Source: Halomonas saccharevitans (GTDB lineage Bacteria > Pseudomonadota > Gammaproteobacteria > Pseudomonadales > Halomonadaceae). Taken from it: a stretch of DNA of 64,000 nucleotides. A program made the position numbers and the translations under genes. The first letter of the stretch is position 1. Each line of letters starts with the position of its first letter. The stretch is taken from positions 1 through 64,000 of the forward strand of contig NZ_FPAQ01000004.1 of the NCBI RefSeq assembly GCF_900116405.1, given 5' to 3'. Shown piece after piece: positions 25,047 through 33,003 of the stretch. The notes beneath the pieces were generated by a model that was not told the DNA's origin, did not search any database, and was given only the letters and a program-made list of their open reading frames with translations.

Positions 25047-26489
25047 ATGTCACATCAATCGAACCTGATCGCCGACAACATCGATCAGTACCTGCACGAG
25101 CACGAGAACAAGGACCTGCTGCGCTTCATCACCTGCGGCAGCGTCGACGACGGCAAGTCGACCCTGATCGGGCGGCTGCTCCACGACTCGAAGATGATCT
25201 TCGACGACCAGCTGGCGGCGATCACCCAGGCCTCTAAGAAGAGCGGCACCACCGGCGAGGCGGTGGACCTGGCGCTGCTGGTCGATGGCCTGCAGTCCGA
25301 GCGTGAGCAGGGCATCACCATCGACGTGGCCTACCGCTTCTTCTCCACCGACAAGCGCAAGTTCATCATCGCCGACACCCCGGGCCACGAGCAGTACACC
25401 CGCAACATGGCGACCGGCGCCTCCACGGCGAGCCTGGCGATCATCCTGATCGATGCCCGCTACGGCGTGCAGACCCAGACCCGCCGGCACAGCTTCATCG
25501 CCGACCTGCTGGGCATCCAGCACCTGGTGATCGCGGTCAACAAGATGGACCTGGTCGGCTTCGACGAGGCGCGCTTCGAGGAGATCGTCGCCGAGTATCG
25601 CGCCTTCGCCGAGCAGCTCGACGCCCCCGATATCCGCTTCGTGCCGCTCTCGGCGCTGGAGGGCGACAACGTCGTCAATCGCAGCGAGAAGACGCCCTGG
25701 TACTTCGTCGATGGACAACCCGGCCCGCCGCTGCTCGAGCTGCTGGAGAGCGTCGAGATCAGTCGCGATCGCAACCTGACCGACCTGCGCCTGCCGGTGC
25801 AGATCGTCAACCGCCCCGATCTCGACTTCCGCGGCTACGCCGGCACCCTGGAGGCGGGCATCCTGCGCCCGGGTCAGGCGATCAAGGTGCTGCCTTCCGG
25901 GCGGACCTCGACGGTGGAGCGCATCGTCACCTTCGACGGCGACCTGGACATCGCCTGGCCGGGCCAGGCGATCACCGTCACCCTGAGTGATGAGGTCGAT
26001 ATCTCCCGCGGCGACTGGATCGTCGCCGCCGACGCCGAGGTCGCCCTGTCCGACGCCTTCGAGGCGGACATCGTGTGGATGCACGACGAGCCCCTTACCC
26101 CCGGGCGGCCGATCGACATCCGCCTGGCCGGGCGTTCCGTGGCGGGCCGGATCGGCGAGATCCTCCATCAGGTAGACGTCAACAGCCAGGCGCGTCATTC
26201 GGCCGAGCGGCTCGAGCTCAACGCCATCGCCCGCTGCCGGGTCGAGCTGACCGCCGAGGTGGCGCTGGACGACTACGATCGCAGCCCGGGCACCGGCAGC
26301 TTCATCGTCATCGACCGGCTCACCAACGTCACGGTGGGGGCGGGCATGATTCGCGCCGTCGCCCAGTCGTCCGCTCGCCTGGCCGGCGAGGTGGACTGGG
26401 CCGGCTTCGAACTGGAGCTCAACGCCCTGGTGCGCAAGTACTTCCCGCACTGGGAGGCGAAGGACCTGCGCGAGCTGCTCAACAAATAG
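25047..26489 (+). CDS. cysN: Sulfate adenylyltransferase subunit 1 CysN (GTPase)
   Basis: Elongation-factor-like GTPase subunit of ATP sulfurylase. 480 residues, the length of the stand-alone form, without the C-terminal APS kinase (CysC) fusion found in Pseudomonas-type NodQ/CysNC proteins; a separate cysC must lie elsewhere. GTPase motifs: [35 protein letters not shown]. Beta-barrel domains follow ([24 protein letters not shown]). A terminator-like hairpin follows at 26514. Confidence 0.96.
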   Translation: MSHQSNLIADNIDQYLHEHENKDLLRFITCGSVDDGKSTLIGRLLHDSKMIFDDQLAAITQASKKSGTTGEAVDLALLVDGLQSEREQGITIDVAYRFFSTDKRKFIIADTPGHEQYTRNMATGASTASLAIILIDARYGVQTQTRRHSFIADLLGIQHLVIAVNKMDLVGFDEARFEEIVAEYRAFAEQLDAPDIRFVPLSALEGDNVVNRSEKTPWYFVDGQPGPPLLELLESVEISRDRNLTDLRLPVQIVNRPDLDFRGYAGTLEAGILRPGQAIKVLPSGRTSTVERIVTFDGDLDIAWPGQAITVTLSDEVDISRGDWIVAADAEVALSDAFEADIVWMHDEPLTPGRPIDIRLAGRSVAGRIGEILHQVDVNSQARHSAERLELNAIARCRVELTAEVALDDYDRSPGTGSFIVIDRLTNVTVGAGMIRAVAQSSARLAGEVDWAGFELELNALVRKYFPHWEAKDLRELLNK

Positions 26490-26513
26490 GCCGATGACTC
26501 CGGCCGACAACGA

Positions 26514-26546
26514 GCCCGGCGACCCCGTGTCGTCGGGCTTCTTGTC
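26514..26546 (+). terminator. Terminator-like hairpin after cysN
   Basis: AGCCCGGCGAC and GTCGTCGGGCT form an 11-bp stem with one G-T pair and a five-base loop, followed by TCTTGTCGTCT. The T-run is weak. Confidence 0.6.
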
Positions 26547-26622
26547 GTCTGGGGCAGGCGTTTCGGAAACCGGCTCTGATAGTCTGGGTCCAATGATCTG
26601 ACCCTGCTTGGAGCCCGACCCG

Positions 26623-27297
26623 ATGATCGTCCTGGCAATCGCCCTGCTGCTGGCCCTCTTCCTGCTGCCCAACCTCTGGGCGAAGTGGGTGCTGGCCCGT
26701 CACGCCCGAGGGCGTGACGAATACCCCGGTACCGGTGGCGAGCTCGCCGAGCACCTGATTCGGCGACTCGGCCTCGAGGGCGTCCGGGTAGAGGTGACCG
26801 ATCACGGTGATCACTACGACCCCGAGGCGCGGCGGGTGCGGCTTTCACAGGAACACTACACGGGACGCTCGCTTACGGCGGTGACGGTGGCGGCCCACGA
26901 GGTGGGCCATGCCATCCAGCACCGGGACGGCTATGCGCCGTTGCTGGCGCGCTCGCGGCTGGTGGCCGTGGCGCAGAAGGCCGAGAAGGTCGGGGCGCTG
27001 CTGATGATGGCCGCGCCCTTCCTGTTCGTGCTGACGCGCCTGCCCGGCGGCCTGATCGTCGTGGTGGCCCTGGCGGTGATCAGCTTCGGTACCGCGGCGC
27101 TGGTGCACCTGGTGACCCTGCCGGTGGAGTTCGATGCCAGCTTCGGGCGGGCCCTGCCGCTGCTGGCGGAGTATATCCCGGCTCGTGACATGGCCGGTGC
27201 CCGCCACGTGCTCACCGCCTGCGCCTTCACCTATGTCGCCGCCTCCCTGGCCAGCATCCTCAACCTGGGACGCTGGTTGGTGATCCTGCGGCGCTAG
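26623..27297 (+). CDS. YugP-like membrane zinc metallopeptidase
   Basis: A 224-residue membrane protein of the neutral zinc metallopeptidase family (PF04298, B. subtilis YugP type). The zinc motif HEVGH is near residues 90-94 (TVAAHEVGHAIQHRDGYA). A transmembrane helix lies at the very N-terminus and three more hydrophobic segments follow (around 118-145, 150-170 and the C-terminus). The third zinc ligand is probably in LPVEFDASFGRAL, a family block. Start at 26623 with GGAG nine bases upstream. It is alone between a terminator and the App1-type gene; substrate unknown. Confidence 0.85.
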   Translation: MIVLAIALLLALFLLPNLWAKWVLARHARGRDEYPGTGGELAEHLIRRLGLEGVRVEVTDHGDHYDPEARRVRLSQEHYTGRSLTAVTVAAHEVGHAIQHRDGYAPLLARSRLVAVAQKAEKVGALLMMAAPFLFVLTRLPGGLIVVVALAVISFGTAALVHLVTLPVEFDASFGRALPLLAEYIPARDMAGARHVLTACAFTYVAASLASILNLGRWLVILRR

Positions 27298-27481
27298 GCC
27301 TCGTGCGAGGGCGGACGATAGGCATCGGCGTTCTTGCCGCGATGCCCCCGGCGGTGGCCGCAAGCTTCTCTGATGGAACAGCGTCTCGGCGTTGACGGAT
27401 GGAAGATGCGAAACCCAGCGGGCTGGGAGTAGGCTGAAGGCATCGACGTGATAGGGAATATCCGACCATGAACGGTGCATC

Positions 27482-28648
27482 TTGAGCGGGTCGCTGGAGA
27501 GAGTGGCGGTGGGGAAGCCGTCGCTTCGACGCGCCGCCCTGTTCGTCAAGCGGCTGGTGGGGGGCGTGGCTCGGCCGATGAAGCGGGGCCACGGGCGTGG
27601 CGGCCTGACGGTCACCCCCTACCGGGGGTATGGCTCGCGGCGAGAAGTCTTTCTCACGGGCCGCGTGTTCCGCCAGGCGCCGCTTGGCAAAAGCGTGCCG
27701 CGCCGCGGCTTCCTGCGCGACCTGGTCGACGTGGCACGACGGATCGGCCGGCGCGGCGTGGCCGGGGCCAGCGTCGATATCCGCCTGGGCGACAATCGAG
27801 TCGCCGTGACCACCGACCGCGACGGCTACTTCGATGCGCATCTGATGCTGGCCTCGTCGCTGCCAAGCGATAGTGCCTGGCATCGCGCCGAGCTGTGGGT
27901 CAGCGCGGATCAGGAACTGCCGGTGCGCGCCAGCGCGGAGGTCTTCATCCCGGTATCCGCCACCGACCTGCTGGTGATTAGCGACATCGACGATACCGTG
28001 ATGTACACCGGCGTGGCCGACAAGCTGCGCATGCTCTATCGGCTGTTCATCGAGCAGCCCGATCAGCGCATGGCCTTTCCCGGCGTGGCCGCGCTCTACC
28101 AGGCCCTGCACCGCGGCGCCGACGACCAGGGCGAGCGGCCCATCCTCTACGTGTCGCGGGGCCCCTGGGCGATCTACGAGATGCTGGAGACCTTCTTCCA
28201 GCTCAATCGCATTCCGGTCGGGCCGATCCTGTTCCTGCGTGAGTGGGGCATCTCCCTGCGCCACCCCTTGCCGCGTCGGGCCGTGGATCACAAGCAGCAG
28301 CTGATCAACCGCATGCTGGCGACGTTCGAGAGAGTGCCCTGCGTGCTGATCGGCGACAGCGGACAGCACGATCCCGAGGTCTACACCCGCATCGTCGAAG
28401 CCCACCCCGGGCGCATCAAGGCCATCTATATCCGACGCGTGGAGCAGCGAGAGGATCGGCAGCGCGCCATCCAGGTGCTCTGCGACCAGCTGCGCCACAC
28501 CCACTGCGATCTGGTACTGGCCGCCGACAGCGTGCTGATCGCCGAACATGCCCATGCCCAGGGGTTCATCTCCGGCCATGGGTTGGCGGCGGTGCGCCGT
28601 GAGGCGGCTACGGCACCTGAGGATAACGGGCCCGAGGATCCCGCCTGA
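27482..28648 (+). CDS. App1-type phosphatase domain protein (DUF2183)
   Basis: A protein of up to 388 residues with a C-terminal App1/DUF2183 domain, a HAD-like phosphatase fold known from yeast phosphatidate phosphatase App1. The DxDxT catalytic motif is LLVISDIDDTVMYTG, followed by LYVSRGPWAIYEMLETFF, the DHKQQLI segment with the catalytic Lys, and LIGDSGQHDPEVY. The N-terminal part (about 45-150) looks like a beta-rich domain (VTPYRGYGS, VFLTGRVFRQ, GVAGASVDIRLG). The start is uncertain: a TTG at 27482 or GTGs at 27503/27509, of which the latter follow GGAGAG. The physiological lipid or other substrate in bacteria is unknown. Confidence 0.8.
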   Translation: MSGSLERVAVGKPSLRRAALFVKRLVGGVARPMKRGHGRGGLTVTPYRGYGSRREVFLTGRVFRQAPLGKSVPRRGFLRDLVDVARRIGRRGVAGASVDIRLGDNRVAVTTDRDGYFDAHLMLASSLPSDSAWHRAELWVSADQELPVRASAEVFIPVSATDLLVISDIDDTVMYTGVADKLRMLYRLFIEQPDQRMAFPGVAALYQALHRGADDQGERPILYVSRGPWAIYEMLETFFQLNRIPVGPILFLREWGISLRHPLPRRAVDHKQQLINRMLATFERVPCVLIGDSGQHDPEVYTRIVEAHPGRIKAIYIRRVEQREDRQRAIQVLCDQLRHTHCDLVLAADSVLIAEHAHAQGFISGHGLAAVRREAATAPEDNGPEDPA

Positions 28649-28718
28649 GGCCTTGATGCCTGACGATGCCGCTGAGGCATGAAACCGCCCGTAGCTACTC
28701 GGGATCGCGCCTCGAGTC

Positions 28719-29711
28719 TCAGCCCGGCCGGTTGGCCATGATCACCGCGCGGCGCGGGGCGGGGTAGCCCTCCCGGGTGCGGATCGGGTCATCGGGATCC
28801 AGGAAGTCGGCCAGCGACTGGAAGGTCATCCAGTCGCTGGCCCGCTGTTCTTCCGTGGTGGTCGCCGCCTCGTCTACCACCCGCACGTTGTGAAAGCCGC
28901 AGCGTTCGAGCCACTGGCAGAGCGCGGCGGAGGAGGGCAGGAAGTAGACGTTGGGCATGGCGGCGTAGCGCTCCCCGGGCAGTAGCACCGTGGTGGCGTC
29001 GCCCTCGACCACCAGGGTCTCCAGCACCAGCTCGCCGCCCGGGCGCAGGGCCTCCTTCAACTGCACGAGATGCTCCAGCGGCGAGGGGCGGTGATAGAGC
29101 ACGCCCATGGAGAACACCGTGTCGAAGAAGGCGAGCCGTTCGGGCACGTCCTCGATGCCCACCGGCAGGAAGTGGGTGCGGTGGCCGTCGGCGTCGCCGA
29201 CGAAGTGGCGCACCGCCCGGAACTGCCAGAAGAAGCGCGGTGAGGGGTCGATCACCAGCACGAAGGCGGCCCCTGCCCCGGCCATGCGCCAGGCGTGATA
29301 GCCGCTGCCGCCGCCCACGTCGAGCACCCGGCGACCGTTGAGCGGCGCCAGATGCGGGGCGACGCGCTGCCACTTCCAGTCCGAGCGCCACTCGGTGTCG
29401 ATATTCACCCCGCCTAGGCAAAAGGGCCCCTTGCGCCAGGGCATGAGCTTTCTCAGCAGGCTCTCGGCCTGACGGCGCTGGCTATCTTCGAGCGCCGCCT
29501 CGACGCTCACAGTGTCACGGTCGAGCTCGACGCGGCGCGTCTCGGGCAGGTCGGGCAGCTTGGCCACGGCCTTCTCCCAGGCCGGCAGGTCGCCGTAGCG
29601 CTGGCGGTCGAGCCCCCGGGCGAGCTGGTCGGGCAGGCGGGCCAGCCAAGCGTCCAAGCCCTGGTCGAGGAAGGCGCGGTAGAGGTCGCGGTGTTCCGGC
29701 GCGATCGGCAC
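28719..29711 (-). CDS. cmoB: tRNA U34 carboxymethyltransferase CmoB
   Basis: Transfers the carboxymethyl group of carboxy-SAM to 5-hydroxyuridine 34 to give cmo5U. 330 residues. Family blocks: an N-terminal helical region (LYRAFLDQGLDAWLARLPDQ), MPWRKGPFCLGGVNIDTEWRSDWKW, the SAM loop VLDVGGGSGYHAWRM, FSMGVLYHRPSPLEHL, and the C-terminal WMTFQSLADFLDP. Start is GTG at 29711. It lies directly downstream of cmoA (13 bases), which makes its cofactor. Confidence 0.95.
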   Translation of the reverse strand: MPIAPEHRDLYRAFLDQGLDAWLARLPDQLARGLDRQRYGDLPAWEKAVAKLPDLPETRRVELDRDTVSVEAALEDSQRRQAESLLRKLMPWRKGPFCLGGVNIDTEWRSDWKWQRVAPHLAPLNGRRVLDVGGGSGYHAWRMAGAGAAFVLVIDPSPRFFWQFRAVRHFVGDADGHRTHFLPVGIEDVPERLAFFDTVFSMGVLYHRPSPLEHLVQLKEALRPGGELVLETLVVEGDATTVLLPGERYAAMPNVYFLPSSAALCQWLERCGFHNVRVVDEAATTTEEQRASDWMTFQSLADFLDPDDPIRTREGYPAPRRAVIMANRPG

Positions 29712-29724
29712 GGGGTTACTCCTT

Positions 29725-30471
29725 TTAACGGCAGTCCTTGAAGGCGATCAGCGAGGCGAAGTTGAGGAACTGGAACCAGGTGTGGGCGCGGGAGAAGCCG
29801 GCCCGCGCCAGGCGCTCGTGATGCCCCGCCAGGGTGTCCGGCACCAGCACGTTCTCCAGCGCCGTGCGCTTCTGGCTGATCTCCATCTCGCTGTAGCCGT
29901 TGGCCCGCTTGAAGTCGTGGTAGCGCTCCACCAGCCAGGCGTTCTCCTGCTCGTCGGCGGCCTTGATCTTCTCGGAGAGCACCAGCACGCCACCGGGCTC
30001 CAGGGCAGCGAAGAGGCGAGAGATCACCGCGTCGCGTTCCTCCGGGGCGAGAAACTGCAGGGTGAAGTTGAGCACGATCATGCCGGCGGGGGCGTACTCC
30101 AGCTGGCGGATATCGCCCTCGAGCACCTCCATGGCGTGGTCGGGACACTCCGCCGCCAGGGTCTCTCGGGCACGCGCCACCATGGCCGGGGAGAGATCCA
30201 CGCCGGTGTAGCGAAAGGCGTCCGGCGCCAGGGTCCCGGCCAGTGCCAGGCCGGCGGCGCCCAGCGAGCAGCCCAGGTCATAGACGTGGGCGCCGTGGCG
30301 CAGGTGGCGGCCGGCGATCACGCCGAGCATGCCGAGTATCTGGCCATAGCCCGGCACCGAGCGGCGAATCATGTCGGGAAAGCAGGCGACGACCTGCTCG
30401 TCGAAGGAGAAGCGCGCCACCCGGTCCAGGGGTGTCGAAAAGATCGCGTCACGGTAAGATGCGTCACTCAT
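29725..30471 (-). CDS. cmoA: Carboxy-SAM synthase CmoA
   Basis: Makes carboxy-S-adenosylmethionine from SAM and prephenate for CmoB. 248 residues with DAIFSTPLDRVARFSFDEQVVACFPDMI, VYDLGCSLGAAGLAL, GVDLSPAMVARARE, VLNFTLQFLAPEERD and the C-terminal FQFLNFASLIAFK, all characteristic of CmoA. It is the first gene of the cmoAB pair and divergent from pgi (about 86 bases between starts). Confidence 0.95.
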   Translation of the reverse strand: MSDASYRDAIFSTPLDRVARFSFDEQVVACFPDMIRRSVPGYGQILGMLGVIAGRHLRHGAHVYDLGCSLGAAGLALAGTLAPDAFRYTGVDLSPAMVARARETLAAECPDHAMEVLEGDIRQLEYAPAGMIVLNFTLQFLAPEERDAVISRLFAALEPGGVLVLSEKIKAADEQENAWLVERYHDFKRANGYSEMEISQKRTALENVLVPDTLAGHHERLARAGFSRAHTWFQFLNFASLIAFKDCR

Positions 30472-30557
30472 GGAACAGGCCGGATATCATGGGGTAAGGG
30501 GCGCCATTCTACGCCTCGCCCGCATCGGCTGCACGACAGGACGTTCAGGAGACGCCC

Positions 30558-32237
30558 ATGATAGAGCCCACCATCGACCAGGGGGCTGCCTGGCAGGCAC
30601 TGGCCGAACACGCCGAGGGGATGCGTGCCACGCACCTGAGCGAACTCTTCGCCGGTGAGTCGGGTCGCCATGGCGCCTTCACCCGCCAGGCGGCGGGCCT
30701 GACCCTGGATCTTTCCAAGCAGCGCTGGGACGCCGAGACCCTGGCGAAGCTGCTCGACCTGGCCCGGGAGGCCGAGGTCCCCGAGGCGATTCGTGCCCTG
30801 CTCGCCGGCGAGCGGGTCAATCGCAGCGAGGATCGTCCGGCCCTGCACACCGCCCTGCGGCTGCCGGCCGAGGCGAGCCTGATGGTGGAGGGCGAGGACC
30901 TGGTGCCCTCGGTTCACGCCACGCTGGATCGCATGGCGACCATGGTCGAGCGCTTTCACGCCGGGCAGTGGCGGGGCGCCACCGGCAAGGCGATCCGCGA
31001 CGTGGTCAACCTCGGCGTCGGCGGCTCCGACCTGGGGCCGCTGATGGTGACCCACGCTCTGGCCGACTATCGGCCCCGGGGCGTGCACGCCGTCGACGTG
31101 CACTTCGCCTCCACCATGGACGGCTCGCAGCTGGCCGACTACCTGGCGCGGCTCAATCCCGAGACCACGCTCTTCGTGCTCTCGTCGAAGTCGTTCACCA
31201 CCATCGACACCCTCTCCAATGCGCGCACCGCCCGCGACTGGCTGATGGCGCGGCTGCTGGGTGAGGACGGCGAGGAGGGCGTCGACGCCGAGCTGGTCCT
31301 GCAGCAGCACTTCATCGGCATCTCGGCGAGCCCCGAGAAGATGAGTGAGTGGGGCATCGCCGAAGCCCACCAGCTGGAGTTCTGGGAGTGGGTCGGCGGG
31401 CGCTACTCGCTGTGGGGCGGCATCGGCCTGCCCATCGCCCTGGCGGTGGGCATGGCGAACTTCCGAGAGCTGCTGGCCGGCGCCCACGGCCTGGATAGCC
31501 ACTTCCGCGAGGCGCCCCTCGAGGACAACCTGCCGGTGCTGCTGGCCCTGGCGGGGATCTGGAACGTCAACTTCCTCGACGTCCGCGCCCACTCGATCCT
31601 CCCCTATGACGGCCGCCTGGAATACTTCGCCGCCTATCTCGAGCAGCTGGAGATGGAGTCCAACGGCAAGTCGGTGACCCACGACGGCCAGGCCGTCGGC
31701 TACTCCACCTGCCCGGTGCTGTGGGGCCAGCTCGGGCCCAATGCCCAGCACGCCTTCTATCAGCTGCTCCACCAGGGCACCCAGGCGGTGGAGTGCGACT
31801 TCATCGCCCCCCTGGTGCGCTACGAGGACGTCGAGGACCCGGCCACCCGCGCTCACCTGATGGGCCAGCATCGCCTGACGCTCGCCAACTGCTTCGCCCA
31901 GTCACGGGCGCTGATGCTCGGTGACGAGGCCGTCAAGGACGACGGGCCGCGCCCGGTGCACAAGCGCTACCGCGGCAACCAGCCCTCCAGCACCCTGCTG
32001 CTGGAGCGGCTGACGCCGGCGACCCTGGGGGCGCTGATCGCCCTCTACGAGCACAAGGTGTTCGTCCAGGCGACCATCTGGGACATCAATCCCTTCGACC
32101 AGTGGGGCGTGGAACTCGGCAAGCAGATCGCCGGCGAGACCCAGCGGATCCTCGAGCATCACGCCGACCTCGCGAGCATGGACGATTCCACTCGTGGCCT
32201 GATCGAGGCCGCCTGGGCGGCGGAACGCGGTTCGTGA
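30558..32237 (+). CDS. pgi: Glucose-6-phosphate isomerase Pgi
   Basis: Interconverts glucose-6-phosphate and fructose-6-phosphate. 559 residues, close to the usual 549. Signatures: NLGVGGSDLGPLMV, VHFASTMDGSQLADYL, the PGI signature SSKSFTTIDTL, FWEWVGGRYSLWGGIGLPIAL, and the C-terminal VFVQATIWDINPFDQWGVELGK with the catalytic His and Lys region (QLLHQGTQAVECDFI). AGGAGA precedes the ATG. It is followed 31 bases later by yqiA. Confidence 0.97.
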   Translation: MIEPTIDQGAAWQALAEHAEGMRATHLSELFAGESGRHGAFTRQAAGLTLDLSKQRWDAETLAKLLDLAREAEVPEAIRALLAGERVNRSEDRPALHTALRLPAEASLMVEGEDLVPSVHATLDRMATMVERFHAGQWRGATGKAIRDVVNLGVGGSDLGPLMVTHALADYRPRGVHAVDVHFASTMDGSQLADYLARLNPETTLFVLSSKSFTTIDTLSNARTARDWLMARLLGEDGEEGVDAELVLQQHFIGISASPEKMSEWGIAEAHQLEFWEWVGGRYSLWGGIGLPIALAVGMANFRELLAGAHGLDSHFREAPLEDNLPVLLALAGIWNVNFLDVRAHSILPYDGRLEYFAAYLEQLEMESNGKSVTHDGQAVGYSTCPVLWGQLGPNAQHAFYQLLHQGTQAVECDFIAPLVRYEDVEDPATRAHLMGQHRLTLANCFAQSRALMLGDEAVKDDGPRPVHKRYRGNQPSSTLLLERLTPATLGALIALYEHKVFVQATIWDINPFDQWGVELGKQIAGETQRILEHHADLASMDDSTRGLIEAAWAAERGS

Positions 32238-32268
32238 TGATACTGGCTGCATGTACAGGGGTTGCGGT

Positions 32269-33000
32269 ATGCTGAGCGCCGCCCGGAGGCGGCCGGCGGC
32301 CAGCGGGGTGCTCTACCTGCACGGGTTCAACAGCGGCAGCGGCTCGCCCAAGGCGGCCCTGGTGCGTGAGGCCTGCGCGCGGCTCGGGCTGCCCTGCGCC
32401 ACGCCGCAGCTGCCGCACCGGCCGCGCGCCGCCTTGGCCTGTGCCGAGGCGCGACTCGCCGAGCTGGGCTCCGCCCCGCTGGTGGTGGGCAGCTCCATGG
32501 GGGGCTTTCTGGCCACCCTGATCGCCGAGCGCCACGACCTGCCGGGGGTGCTGATCAACCCGGCGGTGGCCCCGGCGACGCTGGTGGCCGACTGGGTCGG
32601 TCAGCGCTTCGACAACGCCTACACCGGCGAGCGCTTCGCCATCGAGGCCGCGCATCTCGAGGAGCTCGAGGCGCTGACGCCCGGGCGAGTCACGGCAGAG
32701 CGCTACCTGTTGCTGCTGGGCACGGCCGACGAGACCCTGAATCCCCGGCGGGCCTTCGCCCTCTACCGGGGTGCGCGAGTCATCCTGCACCCGCAGGGGG
32801 ATCACGGCTTCGCGGCCCTGGCAGACTACCTGCCGGCGATCCTCGCCCACGGTGGCCACGCCCTGTCGGCGGCGCGGCTCGCCGGCCGTGAGGGCCCCGC
32901 TGTGCAAGCGACTGGCGTCCAGGCTCCTGGCTTTCAGGCTCCTGGCATTCAGGGCACCGGCGTCCCGGGCGACACGAACGATCGTAACCATTTTGGGTGA
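32269..33000 (+). CDS. yqiA: YqiA-type alpha/beta-hydrolase (esterase)
   Basis: Small alpha/beta-fold esterase. Catalytic elements: YLHGFNSGSGSPKA oxyanion region, nucleophile elbow VGSSMGGFLAT, an Asp near GTADETLNPRRA, and the His in PQGDHGFAAL. The ATG at 32269 has AGGGG eight bases upstream. About 243 residues; E. coli YqiA has about 193. The excess is a C-terminal tail made by an imperfect DNA repeat (about 32905-32970) coding for QATGVQAPGFQAPGIQGTG, probably disordered. Directly precedes parE (3 bases), the conserved order yqiA-parE. Confidence 0.87.
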   Translation: MLSAARRRPAASGVLYLHGFNSGSGSPKAALVREACARLGLPCATPQLPHRPRAALACAEARLAELGSAPLVVGSSMGGFLATLIAERHDLPGVLINPAVAPATLVADWVGQRFDNAYTGERFAIEAAHLEELEALTPGRVTAERYLLLLGTADETLNPRRAFALYRGARVILHPQGDHGFAALADYLPAILAHGGHALSAARLAGREGPAVQATGVQAPGFQAPGIQGTGVPGDTNDRNHFG

Positions 33001-33003
33001 TGC

